From positions 278,021 to 342,020 of the forward strand of contig QNQO01001152.1 in assembly GCA_003290165.1 (NCBI GenBank): 64,000 bases of DNA, in the 5' to 3' direction. The notes under the pieces were generated by a model that was given only the letters and a program-made list of their open reading frames with translations, had not been told where the DNA came from and ran no database searches. The position numbers were made by a program, and so were the translations under genes. This document shows, piece by piece, positions 9,079 to 20,159 of this stretch (position 1 is its first letter; each line of letters opens with the position of its first letter). The DNA is from Berberis thunbergii. Its lineage: Eukaryota > Streptophyta > Magnoliopsida > Ranunculales > Berberidaceae.

Positions 9079-10719
9079 GAAAATTTGAGATTGCTTCTTT
9101 AAGAATTTGGTGATCCTAGTGGGTTGTATGAGGCAAATGGAGGTTGAGTCAGTGATTCATTACAGGGTGATAGGTTGACCTTTATACTGAAATGAGAGTT
9201 GTAGGGTTTGTAAGTTGATAACAATGTCCCCTAAGGGTTTAAGCCAATCCCCACCTAGTACCATGTCATAACCCCCTAAAGGAAGAACCGTAATTGTCCC
9301 TTCAAATTGATGATGTTGCATACTTCATTTCAAGGGTTGACATATGGCCATACTAAGTGTTGCCCATTTGTAACTTTAACAACCATTTGAGGAGTCAAAA
9401 TGATAGGCTAATGAGTATCCTTAACAATTCTTGGGTCAATGAAGGAGTGGATGCTCCCTGTGTCAACAAGAATAGATATGGATTTCTTTTTTATGAGGCC
9501 CTTTAGAAGCATGGTATTGGCGGACTAACTTCCATGGAGAGCATGTATGGACAACTCCGTATCAGAAGGTTGTTCTGTGAAAAAGTCTCTTCAGTGTCTT
9601 CTAAGGAAGGACCAAGGTCTTCTTGGATCTCTTCCTCAGGAAAAAGCAAGTACATGTGTTGTTTTCTACAGAAATGGCCAGGCTTATAGAGGTCATCACA
9701 GTTGTAGCATAGTCCATCTAATTTTCATTTGTTAGGGTGTTAAACGTTTAATGGGAGAGTTAGAATATGAAGGTTTACTAGTAGAGGCTGTGTTGGTAAG
9801 GACAAATGAAGAATTGAAATGATTAGCAGGATTTGTCAGTGGAGTAGTGTTTGAAGATTTAGACCAAGTATTAGGATAAGCAGTTGTATTAAAAATTTTG
9901 CGATAAGGAGTCTGAGTGATTGAGGTGGTATTGCGAGATTCTTGCGTCCTGGCTAAAGCAAAGGCGTGAGCAAGAGTAGAAGGTTTGAACATCTGCACCT
10001 TAGTCTTAATATCAGCCTTAAGGCCACGTAAGAAACTAAGGATGAAATATGGTTCTGTTAAATAATGATTATGGAGGATCGTCAGAGTTTTAATTCCTCA
10101 AATCGATCAAAATACTCATCAACATAATTGGTTTGGGCTAATTTGTTGAATGAATCAACATAATAATCAACATAATTATCTGAAACAGGGTCCTCAAAAC
10201 AAAGACAAAGATCATGAATGAACTCAAGCCATGAAATTGAAGGTCTAGAAACTTGGTAATCCAGAAACCATACATCAACTTTTAGATCTAAGTGAATAGA
10301 TGCAAGAGCAACCTAAAAATTATCTAATACACTATGTAAGGTAAAGATCCGCTCACATTTTTTTATCCATGATCTAGGGTTTTGGCTATCAAATCGAGGG
10401 AAATCAACTTTAGGAAATCGAAATAGGTTACCTCCATAGTCATTGGGCGGGTGGGAGGGTGGTTTTATATGACTGGAAGTTGCTCCAGTTGCTTGAATCT
10501 GGCTGGGTTTTCCTTCTATAGTCATTGTCTAAGTACTCTGCATCAACTGGATCAGTTGATCCAATTTCTTTCCCTGTAGCTCATTGGCATGTGCAATGCG
10601 TTTCATCTCTGCTTTGATCCATTGTATCTGATTGCTCGTTTAAGATTGAATCTTCTTCGTATTTTTAATGAAACTCTCCATTTCTCTAGCTCTTGTTTCT
10701 ATTCTAGGGTTTGGGATCG
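9079..10719 (-). pseudogene. Ty3 gag and aspartic protease (broken)
   Basis: 10525-10313 encodes a gag N-terminal segment with PKVDFPRFDSQNPRSWIKKC, typical of plant Ty3 gag. 9998-9732 is the serine/threonine-rich gag C-terminus. Near 9735-9660 the minus strand reads a zinc knuckle CYNCDDLYKPGHFC. The protease is recognised at about 9480-9430 by ILVDTGSIHSFIDP, carrying the Asp-Thr-Gly active site. Several stops separate these pieces. Confidence 0.8.
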
Positions 10720-10736
10720 AATGCTCTGATAACAAT
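10719..10736 (-). other. Initiator-Met tRNA primer binding site
   Basis: On the minus strand, just inside the right LTR, the sequence is ATTGTTATCAGAGC. It differs by one base from the TGGTATCAGAGC complement of the plant initiator tRNA-Met 3' end. Confidence 0.8.
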
Positions 10737-11087
10737 TGTCAAGATCTGACAAGCAATTGGAATAAGGGAAGAAGAAATTGAAGAGAAATTTTTATTGAAA
10801 TCAAGTAATAAGAACAAACTTCTCTCAATCTCTCTGATTGGAGCCTATTTTACTCATAACATATGCTTATCAGCTACAGAGGGTCTCTTCCCATTTTAAA
10901 TAGTAAAACCTAACAGAATGCATTGTCAAGATGCTAACACGTGTCCCCTAATAGTGATCCTAACAAACCTTTCACTTGATATTACAACTTTACCCCTTTA
11001 TTTGAATTTTAAACTATTTTCAATTCCTGCCAGCTTTGTAACAACTTTTCTCCTTAAGCGCCAATTTTATTGCTTAAGCTAGTGACA
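10737..11087 (-). repeat. Right (5') LTR of the Ty3 element
   Basis: A 351-bp LTR bounded by TGTCA (10737) and TGACA (11083-11087). It matches 5848-6192 throughout but lacks the 74-bp TGTCATGAACC module found at the left end. It is followed at 11088 by the target duplication CAATC and the resumed FBPase frame. Confidence 0.9.
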
Positions 11088-11528
11088 CAATCTTGCTTAG
11101 TCACATTGTGCTTGGTTGCAAATTCGTTTGTACTGCTGTTAACAAAGCAGGTCTTGCAAAGCTCATTGGACTTGCCGAAGAGACTAACATTCAGGGTGAA
11201 GAGCAAAAGAAATTGGATGCGCTCTCAAATGAAGTTTTTGTTAAAGCTTTGATAAGCAGTGGACGGACATGTATTCTTGTTTCCGAAGAGGATGAAAAGG
11301 CTATTTTTGTTGAGACTCCAAAGCGTGGAAAGTATTGTGTTGTTTTCGATCCGCTGGATGGATCCTCCAACACTGACTGTGGCATTTCTATTGGAACTAT
11401 ATTTGGGATTTATACGGTGAAAGACGACGAACCAACTCTAAAAGATGTTTGGCAACCTGGGAAGAATACGGTAGCAGCTGGCTATTGCATGTATGGGAGC
11501 TCTTGCACGTTTGTGTTGAGCACAATAA
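11088..11528 (+). pseudogene. FBP: Cytosolic FBPase pseudogene, central part
   Basis: Resumes the frame left at 5517: LLSHIVLGCKFVCTAVNKAG, IGLAEETNIQGEEQKK, ALISSGRTCILVSEEDEKA, then the metal-binding DPLDGSSN loop (here FDPLDGSSNTDCG), SIGTIFGIYTVKDDEP, and AAGYCMYGSSCTFVLST. About 145 codons run without an intron, whereas plant cytosolic FBPase genes are multi-exonic, so this is an mRNA-derived copy. This stretch is open and would look like an active-site fragment, but it is cut at both ends by insertions. Confidence 0.94.
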
Positions 11529-11837
11529 CACTACACCAAATTGGCACTTTTGTAACAACTCTCAAAACAATATCACTTTTGAGATGTTATAATTCACCAA
11601 ATAATTTCAAGTCAAAACTAAATTTACTCAAAAAATGAAAAACAGTAACACAAAAAAAATGATACAATAAGTTGGATCACCATGAATAGTATCACTTTTA
11701 TAACCATACTTTTCATGGTGATACAATTATTGTATCATTTTGTTTGTGAAAATGTGTAAAATTGTTAGGTGGATTGTTACACTTCTAAAGTGATATTATT
11801 TTTGGGGTTGTTACAAAAATGACAATTTGGTGTAGTG
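11529..11837. mobile_element. CACTA-type MITE in the FBPase pseudogene
   Basis: The ends are inverted repeats: CACTACACCAAATTGGCACT at 11529 and the complement of TGACAATTTGGTGTAGTG at the right, with TGTAACAAC continuing the match inward. CACTA termini identify the En/Spm superfamily. Flanking triplets are TAA and GAA, consistent with a 3-bp target duplication carrying one substitution. The FBPase frame continues after it with GSGVNGFTL (11838-11861). The interior (309 bp in total) is non-coding. Confidence 0.87.
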
Positions 11838-11861
11838 GAAGTGGTGTCAATGGGTTTACGC
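11838..11861 (+). pseudogene. FBP: FBPase pseudogene sliver between two insertions
   Basis: Encodes (G)SGVNGFTL, the FBPase segment that should follow VLST at 11521. It is bounded by the MITE on the left and the Ty3 pol fragment on the right. About 12 residues of normal FBPase between this sliver and the segment at 12754 are missing. Confidence 0.85.
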
Positions 11862-12753
11862 TTGTATTCCAATACTAAGTCAAATTCTTTGCAATACTTA
11901 GTGCGCCCTGGCTTGTATTCCAATACTAAGTCAAATTCTGCTAATTTTTCCTGCCATCGAGATTGATTGGAGGTTAGCATCTTCTGAGTAAGGAAATGGC
12001 TTGCTGCAGCATTATCCGTTTTAACAAGGACTTGAGACCCCAAGAGGTAGTGTCTCCACACCCGTAAACAATGTACAATGGCTAGCAATTCCTTTTCTTG
12101 AGCTGAGTAACGAGACTCTGTATCATTCAACTTTCGACTCTCATATGCTACCGGGTGACCATCTTGAAGTAAAACTCCCCCTAAGGCATAGTCAGATGCA
12201 TCTGTTTGTACTTCAAAGGGCTTGGTGACGTCTGGCAAGGCTAATACTGGATCTTTCATCACGGCCAATTTCAAGTCTTGGAATGAAGCTTCACACTGCC
12301 TATCTCATTCCCATGTTCGGTCTTGTTTCAACAAATTTGTTAGGGCAACAGCTCTCTTAGAGTAGTCCCTTATGAAGCGACGATAATAGTTTGCGAGTCC
12401 AAGGAAAGAACGTAGTTGAGACACGATCTTAGGAGAGTTCCAATCATGGATTGCCTCGACTTTCTCCATGTCCATCCGAATCTTGCCATTGCCAATAACA
12501 TGACCCAAGAAATTGATCTGGGTCTGGCCAAATGAGCACTTTTCCTTCTTGACAAAGAGATGATTATCCCTAAGGATTTGGAACACTTCTCACAAATGAT
12601 GTAGGTGTTCTTCTATAGTCCCACTATAAACCACAATGTCGTCAAGATAGACAACCACAGACTTGTCCAGAAGGTGACGGAATAGGTCATTCATAAGGGT
12701 GCAAAATGTAGCTGGAGCATTGGTCAAGCCGAAGGGCATTACTAGGAACTCAT
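11862..12753 (-). mobile_element. Ty3/gypsy RT-RNase H fragment without LTRs
   Basis: On the minus strand from 12753: [16 protein letters not shown], the RT active site [41 protein letters not shown], then RNase H FEVQTDASDYALGGVLLQDG, YSAQEKELLAIVHCLRVWRH and LVKTDNAAASHFLTQK. It is a different lineage from the 5.6-kb element. It begins and ends abruptly in pol with no LTR, and stops occur near 12588 and 12306. At its left end a 29-bp piece (CTTGTATTCCAATACTAAG...) is present twice, at about 11862 and 11912. Confidence 0.92.
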
Positions 12754-12993
12754 ATGGACATTAAGATTTCAAAGAAGGGAAAAATATATTCAGTGAATGA
12801 AGGAAATGCCAATAACTAGGATGGGCCAACTGCAAAGTATGTGGAGAAGTGCAAGTACCCTCAATATGGTTCATCAGTAAAGTCCCTTAGATACATTGGA
12901 AGCATGGTTGTTGATGTCCATTGAACATTACTTTATGGTATCTTTTTGTACCCTGCGGATAAGAAGAGCCCAAATTGCATACTGCGCGTTCTC
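12754..12993 (+). pseudogene. FBP: Cytosolic FBPase pseudogene, C-terminal part (3' truncated)
   Basis: Reads [18 protein letters not shown], a stop, DGPTAKYVEKCKYPQYGSS, KSLRYIGSMVVDVH, a stop, TLLYGIFLYPADKKSPN and LRVL, then leaves FBPase at about 12993. Around 70 C-terminal residues and the 3' UTR are missing, and there is no poly(A) tract at the junction. The sequence after it is duplicated-block copy A. Confidence 0.92.
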
Positions 12994-13091
12994 ATTTCCT
13001 TGTATATTTTACTATCCATGTTCCACACAAAACCTTAGATTCTGATCCCTCGTCAAAGTACATCTTAATCTACTAGAAAATACCAAAAAAT
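12994..13091. repeat. Duplicated block copy A, continued
   Basis: ATTTCCTTGTATATTTTAC through TACTAGAAAATACCAAAAAAT matches 25984-26084. The block is split here by the copia element and continues at 18544. Copy B at 26080-26084 shows the uninterrupted sequence. Confidence 0.88.
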
Positions 13092-13778
13092 TTTATGGTA
13101 AATACCTGCTAATACAAATAATTCCAACACATGTCCTGGACCTAGTTGGTGAAAGTGAATGGCTAAAACGCTATACAAGTAATAGCAAACAAAAGCAATA
13201 TGCAGAAAATAAAGATGACACCGAGATTTACGTGGTTCGACTTTGCCTACTCCACGGACGACGACTCTGTAACTATTTTATTGATATGAAAACACTTACT
13301 TGAAGATTACAACGTTGTCAAGTAATGATCCTTGAGATTACTCAATCTCAAGCAAACAATACCACCAAAAGTTTGACAAAACTTGCAAACGAAGAACACC
13401 CGAAATCACCTGATTCCAATCCTTCTGCTTGGCTACTGTTTCACGTTGCACACACAACGAATCACACCAAACTCGCAGCCTATTTCACGTCGTGCTCACA
13501 TCCAATTTCACGTCGCCTTATTGCCAGTTTCACGCCGAGTTCGCAACCTCTTTCACATTGCGTATGCTGCCCTGTTTCAGCTGTGTGCATGTGTAAATTC
13601 ATGTTGTATATCCTTTTATTTAATCACGTTGTATGTGTTGCTGTTTTAAAGAGAGAAAATGACTTGAAGTCCTTGTTTGCAAAGGACTTTAAGTCCTCTA
13701 TGATTCTTCCCAGAAATTGGAAGCGAACCACAAAGGACTTTGAGTCCTACTCTTCTTAGAGTCATTCTTTGTCTCACA
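13092..13778 (-). repeat. Copia left (3') LTR
   Basis: Starts TTTATGGTAAATAC, aligning with TGTACGATAAATAC of the other LTR (the TG end has decayed), and ends TGTCTCACA. It shares GACCTAGTTGGTGAAAGTGA, ACACCGAGATTTACGTGGTT and GTCCTTGTTTGCAAAGGAC with the right LTR. Confidence 0.9.
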
Positions 13779-13949
13779 ATCTCCACCTTGGCAAACAATT
13801 TCAGGTCACCACACAAGCATCACAAACAACCACATAAGCATCTCCACCTTGGCATGAAAAACTGCCAAGACTCACTTCCCGGTCAGAGAATCGTCGTCAT
13901 GCCCCTAAGGGCCCTGCCTCCTTGGGGCGTCAACACTAAGAGAACTTTA

Positions 13950-15420
13950 TCAAGTTGAGACAATGCTCAAACTTGATCCTTAGAACCGTTTTTGTCAACA
14001 TATCAGCTGGATTGTCTTTAGTACTCACTTTATCCAAGAGAACATCGCCATCTTCGATGACATCCCTCAAAAAATGATAACGCACATCAATGTGTTTGTT
14101 TGGGCATGATGAACCTGGTTATTCGCCAAATGGATAACACTCTGACTGTCACCTCATCCTGAGTAACACCCAAATTACTAAACAAGCCTCGAAGCCAAAT
14201 GGTTTCCTTCACCTCCTCTGATAGAGCCTTGTATTATGCTTCAGTAGTAGACAAAGCAACTGTAGACTGTAACTGAGACTTCCAGCTCACCGGACCCATT
14301 GCCAATTTAAAACAATAACCTGTAGTCAATTGACGCCTATCAAGATCACCGACATAATCCAAATCTACATAACTTCGAATCATATTTGACACATCTCCCC
14401 TTTCATATACTAAACTAACATCCAGTGTACCCCGAATATATCTCAATATCCACTTTACTGCCTGCCAATGTTGTTTTTCCGGGTTTGACATAAACCTACT
14501 AACCAGACTGACTGCATGAGCAATATCCGGACGTGTGCAGATCATGGCATACATAAGACTGCCAACTGCACCAGCATAGGGAACCTATGACATGTATTCT
14601 CTCTCATCCTCTGTGCTAAGAGACAACTTATCCGTGAGCTTTAAGTGAACAATCAAAGAAGTACTTACCGGCTTAGACGTATCCATGTCAAAACGGTGAA
14701 TAACCTTATCTAAGTATTGTCGATGTGACAATGTCAATCTGCCATTCTACCTATCTTTCACTATCTCCATCCCAAGTATCTTCTTCGCTGAACCAAGATC
14801 TTTCATCTCAAACTCCATGCTAAATTTCAACTTCAATTTATCAATTTCTTTCATGATCTTCGCAATAATGAACATGTCATCAACATAAAGTAAGAGAAAC
14901 ACGAAAGACCCATCATTGAGCTTCTGTGCGAATACACAACGATCATACTAACTCTTTGCACATCCCTGCTCAATCATAAAAGTATCAAACCTCGTGTACC
15001 ACTGCCTCGAAGATTGCTTCAACCCATACAGTGACTTCTTCAGTTTGCATACTTTTTCTTCCTTACCAACAATAGCATAACCGCCGGGCTGAGACATGTA
15101 TATGTCCTCCTCCAAATCTCATTGCTAGAAAATAGTCTTGACATCAAGTTGCTCAAGCTCTAAGTCAAACTGTGTTGCTAAAGCCAAAAGGACTCGGATA
15201 GAAGTGTGTTTTACCACCGGAGAAAATACTTCATTGTAGTCCACACCTTCTTGTTGTGCATATCCTTTAACCACCAATCTTGCCTTGTACCGTATACCTG
15301 TACAAGTACCCTTGAAATCTGAAATCCCATCTTTCACTGTGAAAACCCACTTACACCCAATCAGCCTCTTTCCTTTAGGGAGTGTCACAAGCTCTCATCT
15401 ATGATTCTTCTGAAGAGATA
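13950..15420 (-). pseudogene. Copia reverse transcriptase and RNase H (broken)
   Basis: 15388-15125 reads GKRLIGCKWVFTVKDG, YKARLVVKGYAQQEGVDYNE and FSPVVKHTSIRVLLALA. Further left: [13 protein letters not shown] and the active site LLYVDDMFI (about 14890), then LGMEIVKDR. 14554-14234 reads MICTRPDIAHAVSLVSRFMS, WQAVKWILRYIRGT and RRQLTTGYCFKLAMGPVSWK, the copia RNase H segment. Several stops and frame changes separate these pieces. Confidence 0.92.
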
Positions 15421-17832
15421 ACATCTCCTCATCTAAAGCCCCCTTCCACTCATCTTTGTGAACAATTCGCAAACCTGCATAAATGTGGTAGGAACATCAT
15501 CATACCCATCAATAACTGAGAATGCGCAAGCGGCGCCATCTTCATAACAAAATCTAAGTGGTGCACATTTGACTCTAGGTTCTCTGTCTGCTACTAAGGA
15601 CGATGTTTGTAACTGTTGAACCTGTTGTTGTGTAGGATCCATGTCCCCATCAGTAGGAACCTCATCTTCTGTCACTGTCTCATCAGGCGTCATATCTGTA
15701 TCACCTCTTCCCTCAATAGAAGGAACATCATGCTCTGTATGATATCTAGGAGCTCCAAGCTACACCTGCAGAGAATCTCCAGCATCTTCATCTTTATCAT
15801 AGCTATCACCCCTCCAAATAGGGGAACCATCTTTGCATCTTTCACATTTCGCTTTAACAAAGCCTCTTCATAGAAATTCACATCTTGACTGATCACAAAC
15901 TTCTACAGTCGGGTCACCATAATCGATACTCTTTCACATTATCTGGATAACCGACGTTATGGTGTCGACTTCATTGTGAAGTTTCTTCTAATGCTATGTT
16001 CCAAACAAAACTGCTTCAAGGGATCCTCGGTATATTCACCGCCATTGTCAGATCTCACTACTTTGATCACCCTTCCAATTTGTTTCTCAATCATAGCTTT
16101 CCACTTCTTGAAGATATCAATGACTTCATTTTTATGTTTCATGGTATACATGCACTCATACTCTCCAGCTAAAGTCATCGATAAAAGACACAAAGTACAT
16201 GCAACCCCCATTGGATGCGACTCTAGAGGGTCCCCAAACATCAGTGTGGATGTAATCCATAATCCCCGCAGTGCTATGAGTAGCATCACTAAAACTGACT
16301 CTACACTGCTTTCCATATATGCAATGTTCACAGAAATCCAACTTTGTCATTTTATCACCGCCAAGCAAGCCCCGCTTGCTTAAAGTTCTTAGTCTACTCT
16401 CACTTACATGCCATAACTGTGTGCGCGACAAGCTTTTCTCATCAACAACTGTAGAAACCATAGCTTCACATTCAACTATACCGCCTTGAAGGAAATACAA
16501 ATTGGCAAACCTAACCGCTGTCATAAGAAACCTGCCACCAAAATAAACACTGCAATACCCATTCTTACCAATATACTTGTAGCCTTGAGCTTCAAGCACC
16601 CCAAGAGAAATTACCTCCTTTGAAGGAGCTAGAACATGACGTACCTCAGTAAGTTGTCTACTTGACCCATCTACCAACTGGAATTTGACTGTACCAACAC
16701 TCATTGTCTTGCAAAGCCGAGAGTCACACATTTTAACGGAACTGCCATTAACCTCGCGATAAGTGTTGAACCACTCCCTTACGGGACACATATGATTCAA
16801 AGCTCATGTATCCAACATCCAACCGTCATACAAGTGGTCATAAGAGTTTGACATCAGTGCATGTGCTACGACACCACCGATTAGTATATCTTCTACCACA
16901 TCCGGTGTCTCAACAACATTCACTACGCCTTTACTCTCATTCTCTTGCTTATTGTGATTATCCTTCCAGTCTAGACAATCCCTAATGTAATGGCCTTTGT
17001 GCTTACATTTGTGACATTCAACCTTAGACATATATCTGCCTTTTGATTTAAACCGGTTCCTTCTGTAGTTGGTCTTCTTGTAATTTCTTCATCTTATTAC
17101 CGAAAGACCATGTGCTTGAACCTCCTCATTCGAAGCACTATTTCTGGAAGTTTTTGCAAGTACAGCTTGAACAATATCACTATACACAAAATTTCTTTTC
17201 TTTAATATTGTCATCTGATCAACAAATGGTTATCATTCCGGTAACAAAATTTTCTTTCTTTAATATTGTCATCTGATTAACAAGAATAATGTTTTCTGAC
17301 TATCTTCAAATTTAGCTCCCAAGCTAACACATATGAATATAAACATTCAAATTCATTTACGTAATCAATCATGAGTTTACCTAACTACAACCTGAAAGTG
17401 AAGAGCTTCTTCTGTAGGTACATCGCACTCATCTGATCATTCTGAAGATACATAGCCTGAAGCTTATTCCAAATACCCTGAGTCGTCATCTCATCAGCGA
17501 AGTTGTAAGCCACATTACGAGAAAGACACAAACGAATCGTACTACATGCTTTCTTATCCATTTTACTCCACTTCTCAATAACCTCAACTGTCGCCTCATC
17601 TGATGATGGTTTCTTTTTCTATGATCCTAATGCACTAGTCTGATCCAAACTAACCAGAATATCTTTACAATCTATCTGCCAAGCTTTAAAATTGTTTCTA
17701 CCATTGAATCGAACAATGTCGAACCCATGGACTTTCACATAGCCATCATCAAGCGATGAAGAAAACATTTCTGTCATTTTATTTGACACCTTCAAAGCAC
17801 AAACACCAACCAACTGACATTCTGATACCACT
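15421..17832 (-). pseudogene. Copia gag, protease and integrase (broken)
   Basis: 17831-17619 starts gag (MTEMFSSSLDDGYVKVHGFD, FNGRNNFKAWQIDCKDILVS). A zinc knuckle CHKCKHKGHYIRDC is at about 17010. The protease region shows WMLDT followed by a stop where the copia active site DSGA/DTGA is expected. 16800-16156 gives the pre-integrase region (LWHVSESRLRTLSKRGLL, FCEHCIYGKQCRVSFSD) and YIHTDVWGPS. 16331-15957 contains VVRSDNGGEYTED. The order gag-PR-INT upstream of RT is diagnostic for copia. Confidence 0.9.
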
Positions 17833-18543
17833 TGTACGATAAATACATACTAATGCAAATAATTTCAACACAAGTCCGAGACCTAGTTGGTGAAAGTGAA
17901 TGGCTAAAACGCTATACAAATAATAGCAAACAATAAGCAATATGCATAAAATAAAGATGACACCGAGATTTACGTGGTTCGGCTTTGCTTACTCCACGAA
18001 CGACCACTCTGTAACTATTTTATTGATATGGAAACACTTACTTGAAGATTACAATGTTGTCAAATAACGATCCTTGAGATTACCCAATCTCAAGTAAACA
18101 ATACCACCAAAAGTTTGACGAAACTAGCAAAGGAATAACACCCAAAATCACCCGATTCCAATCCTTATACTTGGCTACTATTTCACGATGAACTCACACC
18201 GAATCACGCCAAACTCGCAGCTTATTTCACGTCGTGCTTGTAGCCGATTTCACACTGCGTATGCTGCCCATTTCACGTCGAGTTTGCAGCGTGAGCCTCT
18301 TTCACGCTGTGTATGCTACCCTGTTTTAGCTGTGTGCGTGTGTAAATTCACGTTGTATATCCTTTTATTTTATCATGTTGTACGTATTTCTGTTTTAAAG
18401 AGAGAAAAGGACTCGAAATCCTTGTTTGCAAAGGACTTTAAGCCCTCTCTGATTCTTCCCATAAATTGGGAGCTGGACTTTGAGTCCTACCCTTCTTAGA
18501 GTCCTTAATTAGAGTCCTTCTTAGAGCCATTCTCTGTCTCACA
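17833..18543 (-). repeat. Copia right (5') LTR
   Basis: A 711-bp LTR starting TGTACGATAAATACATAC and ending CTGTCTCACA, followed by the target duplication AAAAT. The adjacent TCTGATACCA at 17821-17830 is the complement of the initiator-Met primer site. It differs from the left LTR by many substitutions and small indels, so the insertion is not recent. Confidence 0.92.
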
Positions 18544-18912
18544 AAAATAAACTAAAAATAAAATCAAAAGAGGTTTAATATTTTGATTGTGCACGTTTGT
18601 TCAAGATTAAGGGGGTGCCTCAGTTGAAAGCTTCTCTCTTGTTGGGCCAGCTTGGGAAAGAGTGGCTACCTCCTAGTCAAACTGGATGACTGCTAGGGTA
18701 ACTTTTATGAGAAGCTTCTTTCCAAAATTGCATGTTTACCAGCGGTAAATAATTCGCAGGTGCAAATGGCAATTTCCCATCTGGTTGTCGTTTGCATGGC
18801 TTCTACTCCATCCAAACACTTCAAAGGAAATAATGTGGAAAAAAAAGGGGTACACAAAATGTCATGAAATAACAGTACTCAATGTACAAAGTAAACACAA
18901 TTGTAACCAAGT
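18544..18912. repeat. Duplicated block copy A, continued
   Basis: Matches 26080-26397: CAAAAGAGGTTTAATAT, GAAAGAGTGGCTACCTCCTA, GGCTTCTACTCCATCCAAAC, TTCAAAGGAAATAATGTGGA. Copy A has an extra ~60 bp around 18700-18760. It is interrupted at 18913 by a SINE and resumes at 19309. Confidence 0.88.
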
Positions 18913-19292
18913 TTTTTTTTAAAAAAATTTGGGTAGTTGATTCTTTTTATTTATTTATTAATTTATGCCCGAAAGTTACATGACTGACCCTATAGGGTTA
19001 ACCAAATCTGGCTCGAAGGCTACAATATCGTTGCCACTTAATATCATCGTCGCCTCCATCTCGCATAGAGACTTGCTTTCGCTCTGATTCATCGCCTCCA
19101 CCTTGCATGAAGACTCACTTTCGCTTTGCTCCGGTATAGTCCATCTAAGCAACTGCATTCAATACCCGAAGGCTTATCAATGGCGGAGCACATGTACTCC
19201 TAATAATCAGGCGAAAACTCACAAAATCTTAACTGGTGAGTCTCAAACCCGCGACCTCTCACAAGGAGAATGAATGTCCGATCAACTGAGCT
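18913..19292 (-). mobile_element. tRNA-derived SINE
   Basis: On the minus strand it begins AGCTCAGTTGATCGGACA (A box), with GGTCGCGGGTTTGAGACTC (B box) about 45 bp further, and ends in an A/T-rich tail, AATTAATAAATAAATAAAAA. The 16-bp target duplication ACAATTGTAACCAAGT lies at 18897-18912 and 19293-19308. The paralogue at 26382-26397 has a single copy (ACAATTGTAGCTAAGT), the empty site. The 380-bp body has no ORF of note. Confidence 0.9.
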
Positions 19293-19308
19293 ACAATTGT
19301 AACCAAGT

Positions 19309-19783
19309 AATCGACATAACAGACTATCATTTCACATAACAGCCCCTTGAAAAATCACAAACCCGCAATATGCAAATACACAATAAGAAATGAACAAAAC
19401 AAACAACCAACCCATAAGAACCATTACAACCGTTTGAAACCAACCAATGGAATTAGGAAATGACTAATAATTAATGGCAGAATACAAGCAATTTCGAGAA
19501 CATTGCTGTTGAATAACATTTATTTACTATAAACAAGGATAAAACAACGATCCAGTCTTTTGATGGTTGTATCCCATTTATCATGAGAAAAGCCTATCGC
19601 TAGTAGTCATACGTTGACTCTGTTCATCTGATCATTGATTTTGTGCTTCATTTTATTTTTTTTGGATCAGACAAACCAACAAAATTACTAATGTTATTTC
19701 TCCCTTAGCGAGAGATTCACTAAGGGGGAAAGGAAATCGAGATGCATAATTACCCAAATACACAAAGACAAGATTCTCTCTCT
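19309..19783. repeat. Duplicated block copy A, last pieces
   Basis: 19309-19337 matches 26398-26427. 19341-19440 matches 26679-26772 (CCCCTTGAAAAATCACAAAC, CCAACCCATAAGAACCATTA). 19454-19783 matches 29820-30142 (AAACAAGGATAAAACAAC, GGCTAGTAGTCATACTT-like, GCATAATTACCCAAATA). Copy A therefore lacks the stretches equivalent to 26428-26678 and 26773-29819, the second of which contains the last two CLASP exons. Confidence 0.85.
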
Positions 19784-20159
19784 CTTTCCATCAAATACCA
19801 GAAAATTTTGGTATGCAAGGGCTTTTGGGTGGTTGCCCCTTAAAAAAAATGCAAGAACCAGCACCTCTTTCATATTCTTGTTTGCATTATACGACTAATA
19901 ATTAAGAAAATTTTGAGTTCTTAGGACTATTGTTGAAGTGCCATTCTTCTCATTTGTGTTAATGGCAGAATATTGAAGACAATATAGTATTTTTACAATT
20001 TGACATCAATTGTTTAAAAATAAATTATTTTCTTAAGTTGTTCTTTTTTTTTTCTTTTTTTTTGTATTCTTTTAGCTAAGTGCATGATACCGAAAAATCT
20101 CACTCAATCTATCTTGTCAAATTCATTGATGAAGATGTGGTTCATAGCTAGTGAAGGTG
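19784..20159. other. No recognisable gene
   Basis: AT-rich sequence with a CT repeat (19776-19790) and a T-rich tract (20041-20065). Nothing recognisable precedes the LRR pseudogene. Confidence 0.4.

Larger units (their letters stand above)
5518..11087 (-). mobile_element. Ty3/gypsy chromovirus-like LTR retrotransposon (decayed)
   Basis: Inserted in FBPase with target duplication CAATC (5513-5517 and 11088-11092). The outer ends are TGTCA and TGACA. It reads on the minus strand: right LTR 10737-11087, an iMet-type primer site just inside it, gag, protease, RT, RNase H, integrase with a C-terminal chromodomain-like tail, a purine tract, then the left LTR. The compact size (5.6 kb) and ~350-bp LTR fit a short chromovirus such as Reina, which is an inference from size. 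Stops and frameshifts in every domain show it is dead. Confidence 0.93.
13092..18543 (-). mobile_element. Ty1/copia LTR retrotransposon (decayed)
   Basis: Two LTRs (13092-13778 and 17833-18543) flank gag-protease-integrase-RT-RNase H on the minus strand, the copia order. The target duplication is AAAAT (13087-13091 and 18544-18548), and the paralogous locus at 26080-26084 carries the same AAAAT only once, an independent empty-site confirmation. The primer site TGGTATCAGA lies just inside the right LTR (17821-17830), and the purine tract AAGGTGGAGAT is next to the left LTR. Every domain has stops or frameshifts. Confidence 0.95.

Noticed and set aside
11191..11385. Minus-strand open frame
   Set aside because: Antisense shadow of the FBPase active-site region.
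11093..11638. 181-codon open frame that could be called an intact FBPase gene
   Set aside because: It starts inside FBPase, ends in a MITE, and the rest of the protein is displaced or stopped. It is one slice of a pseudogene.
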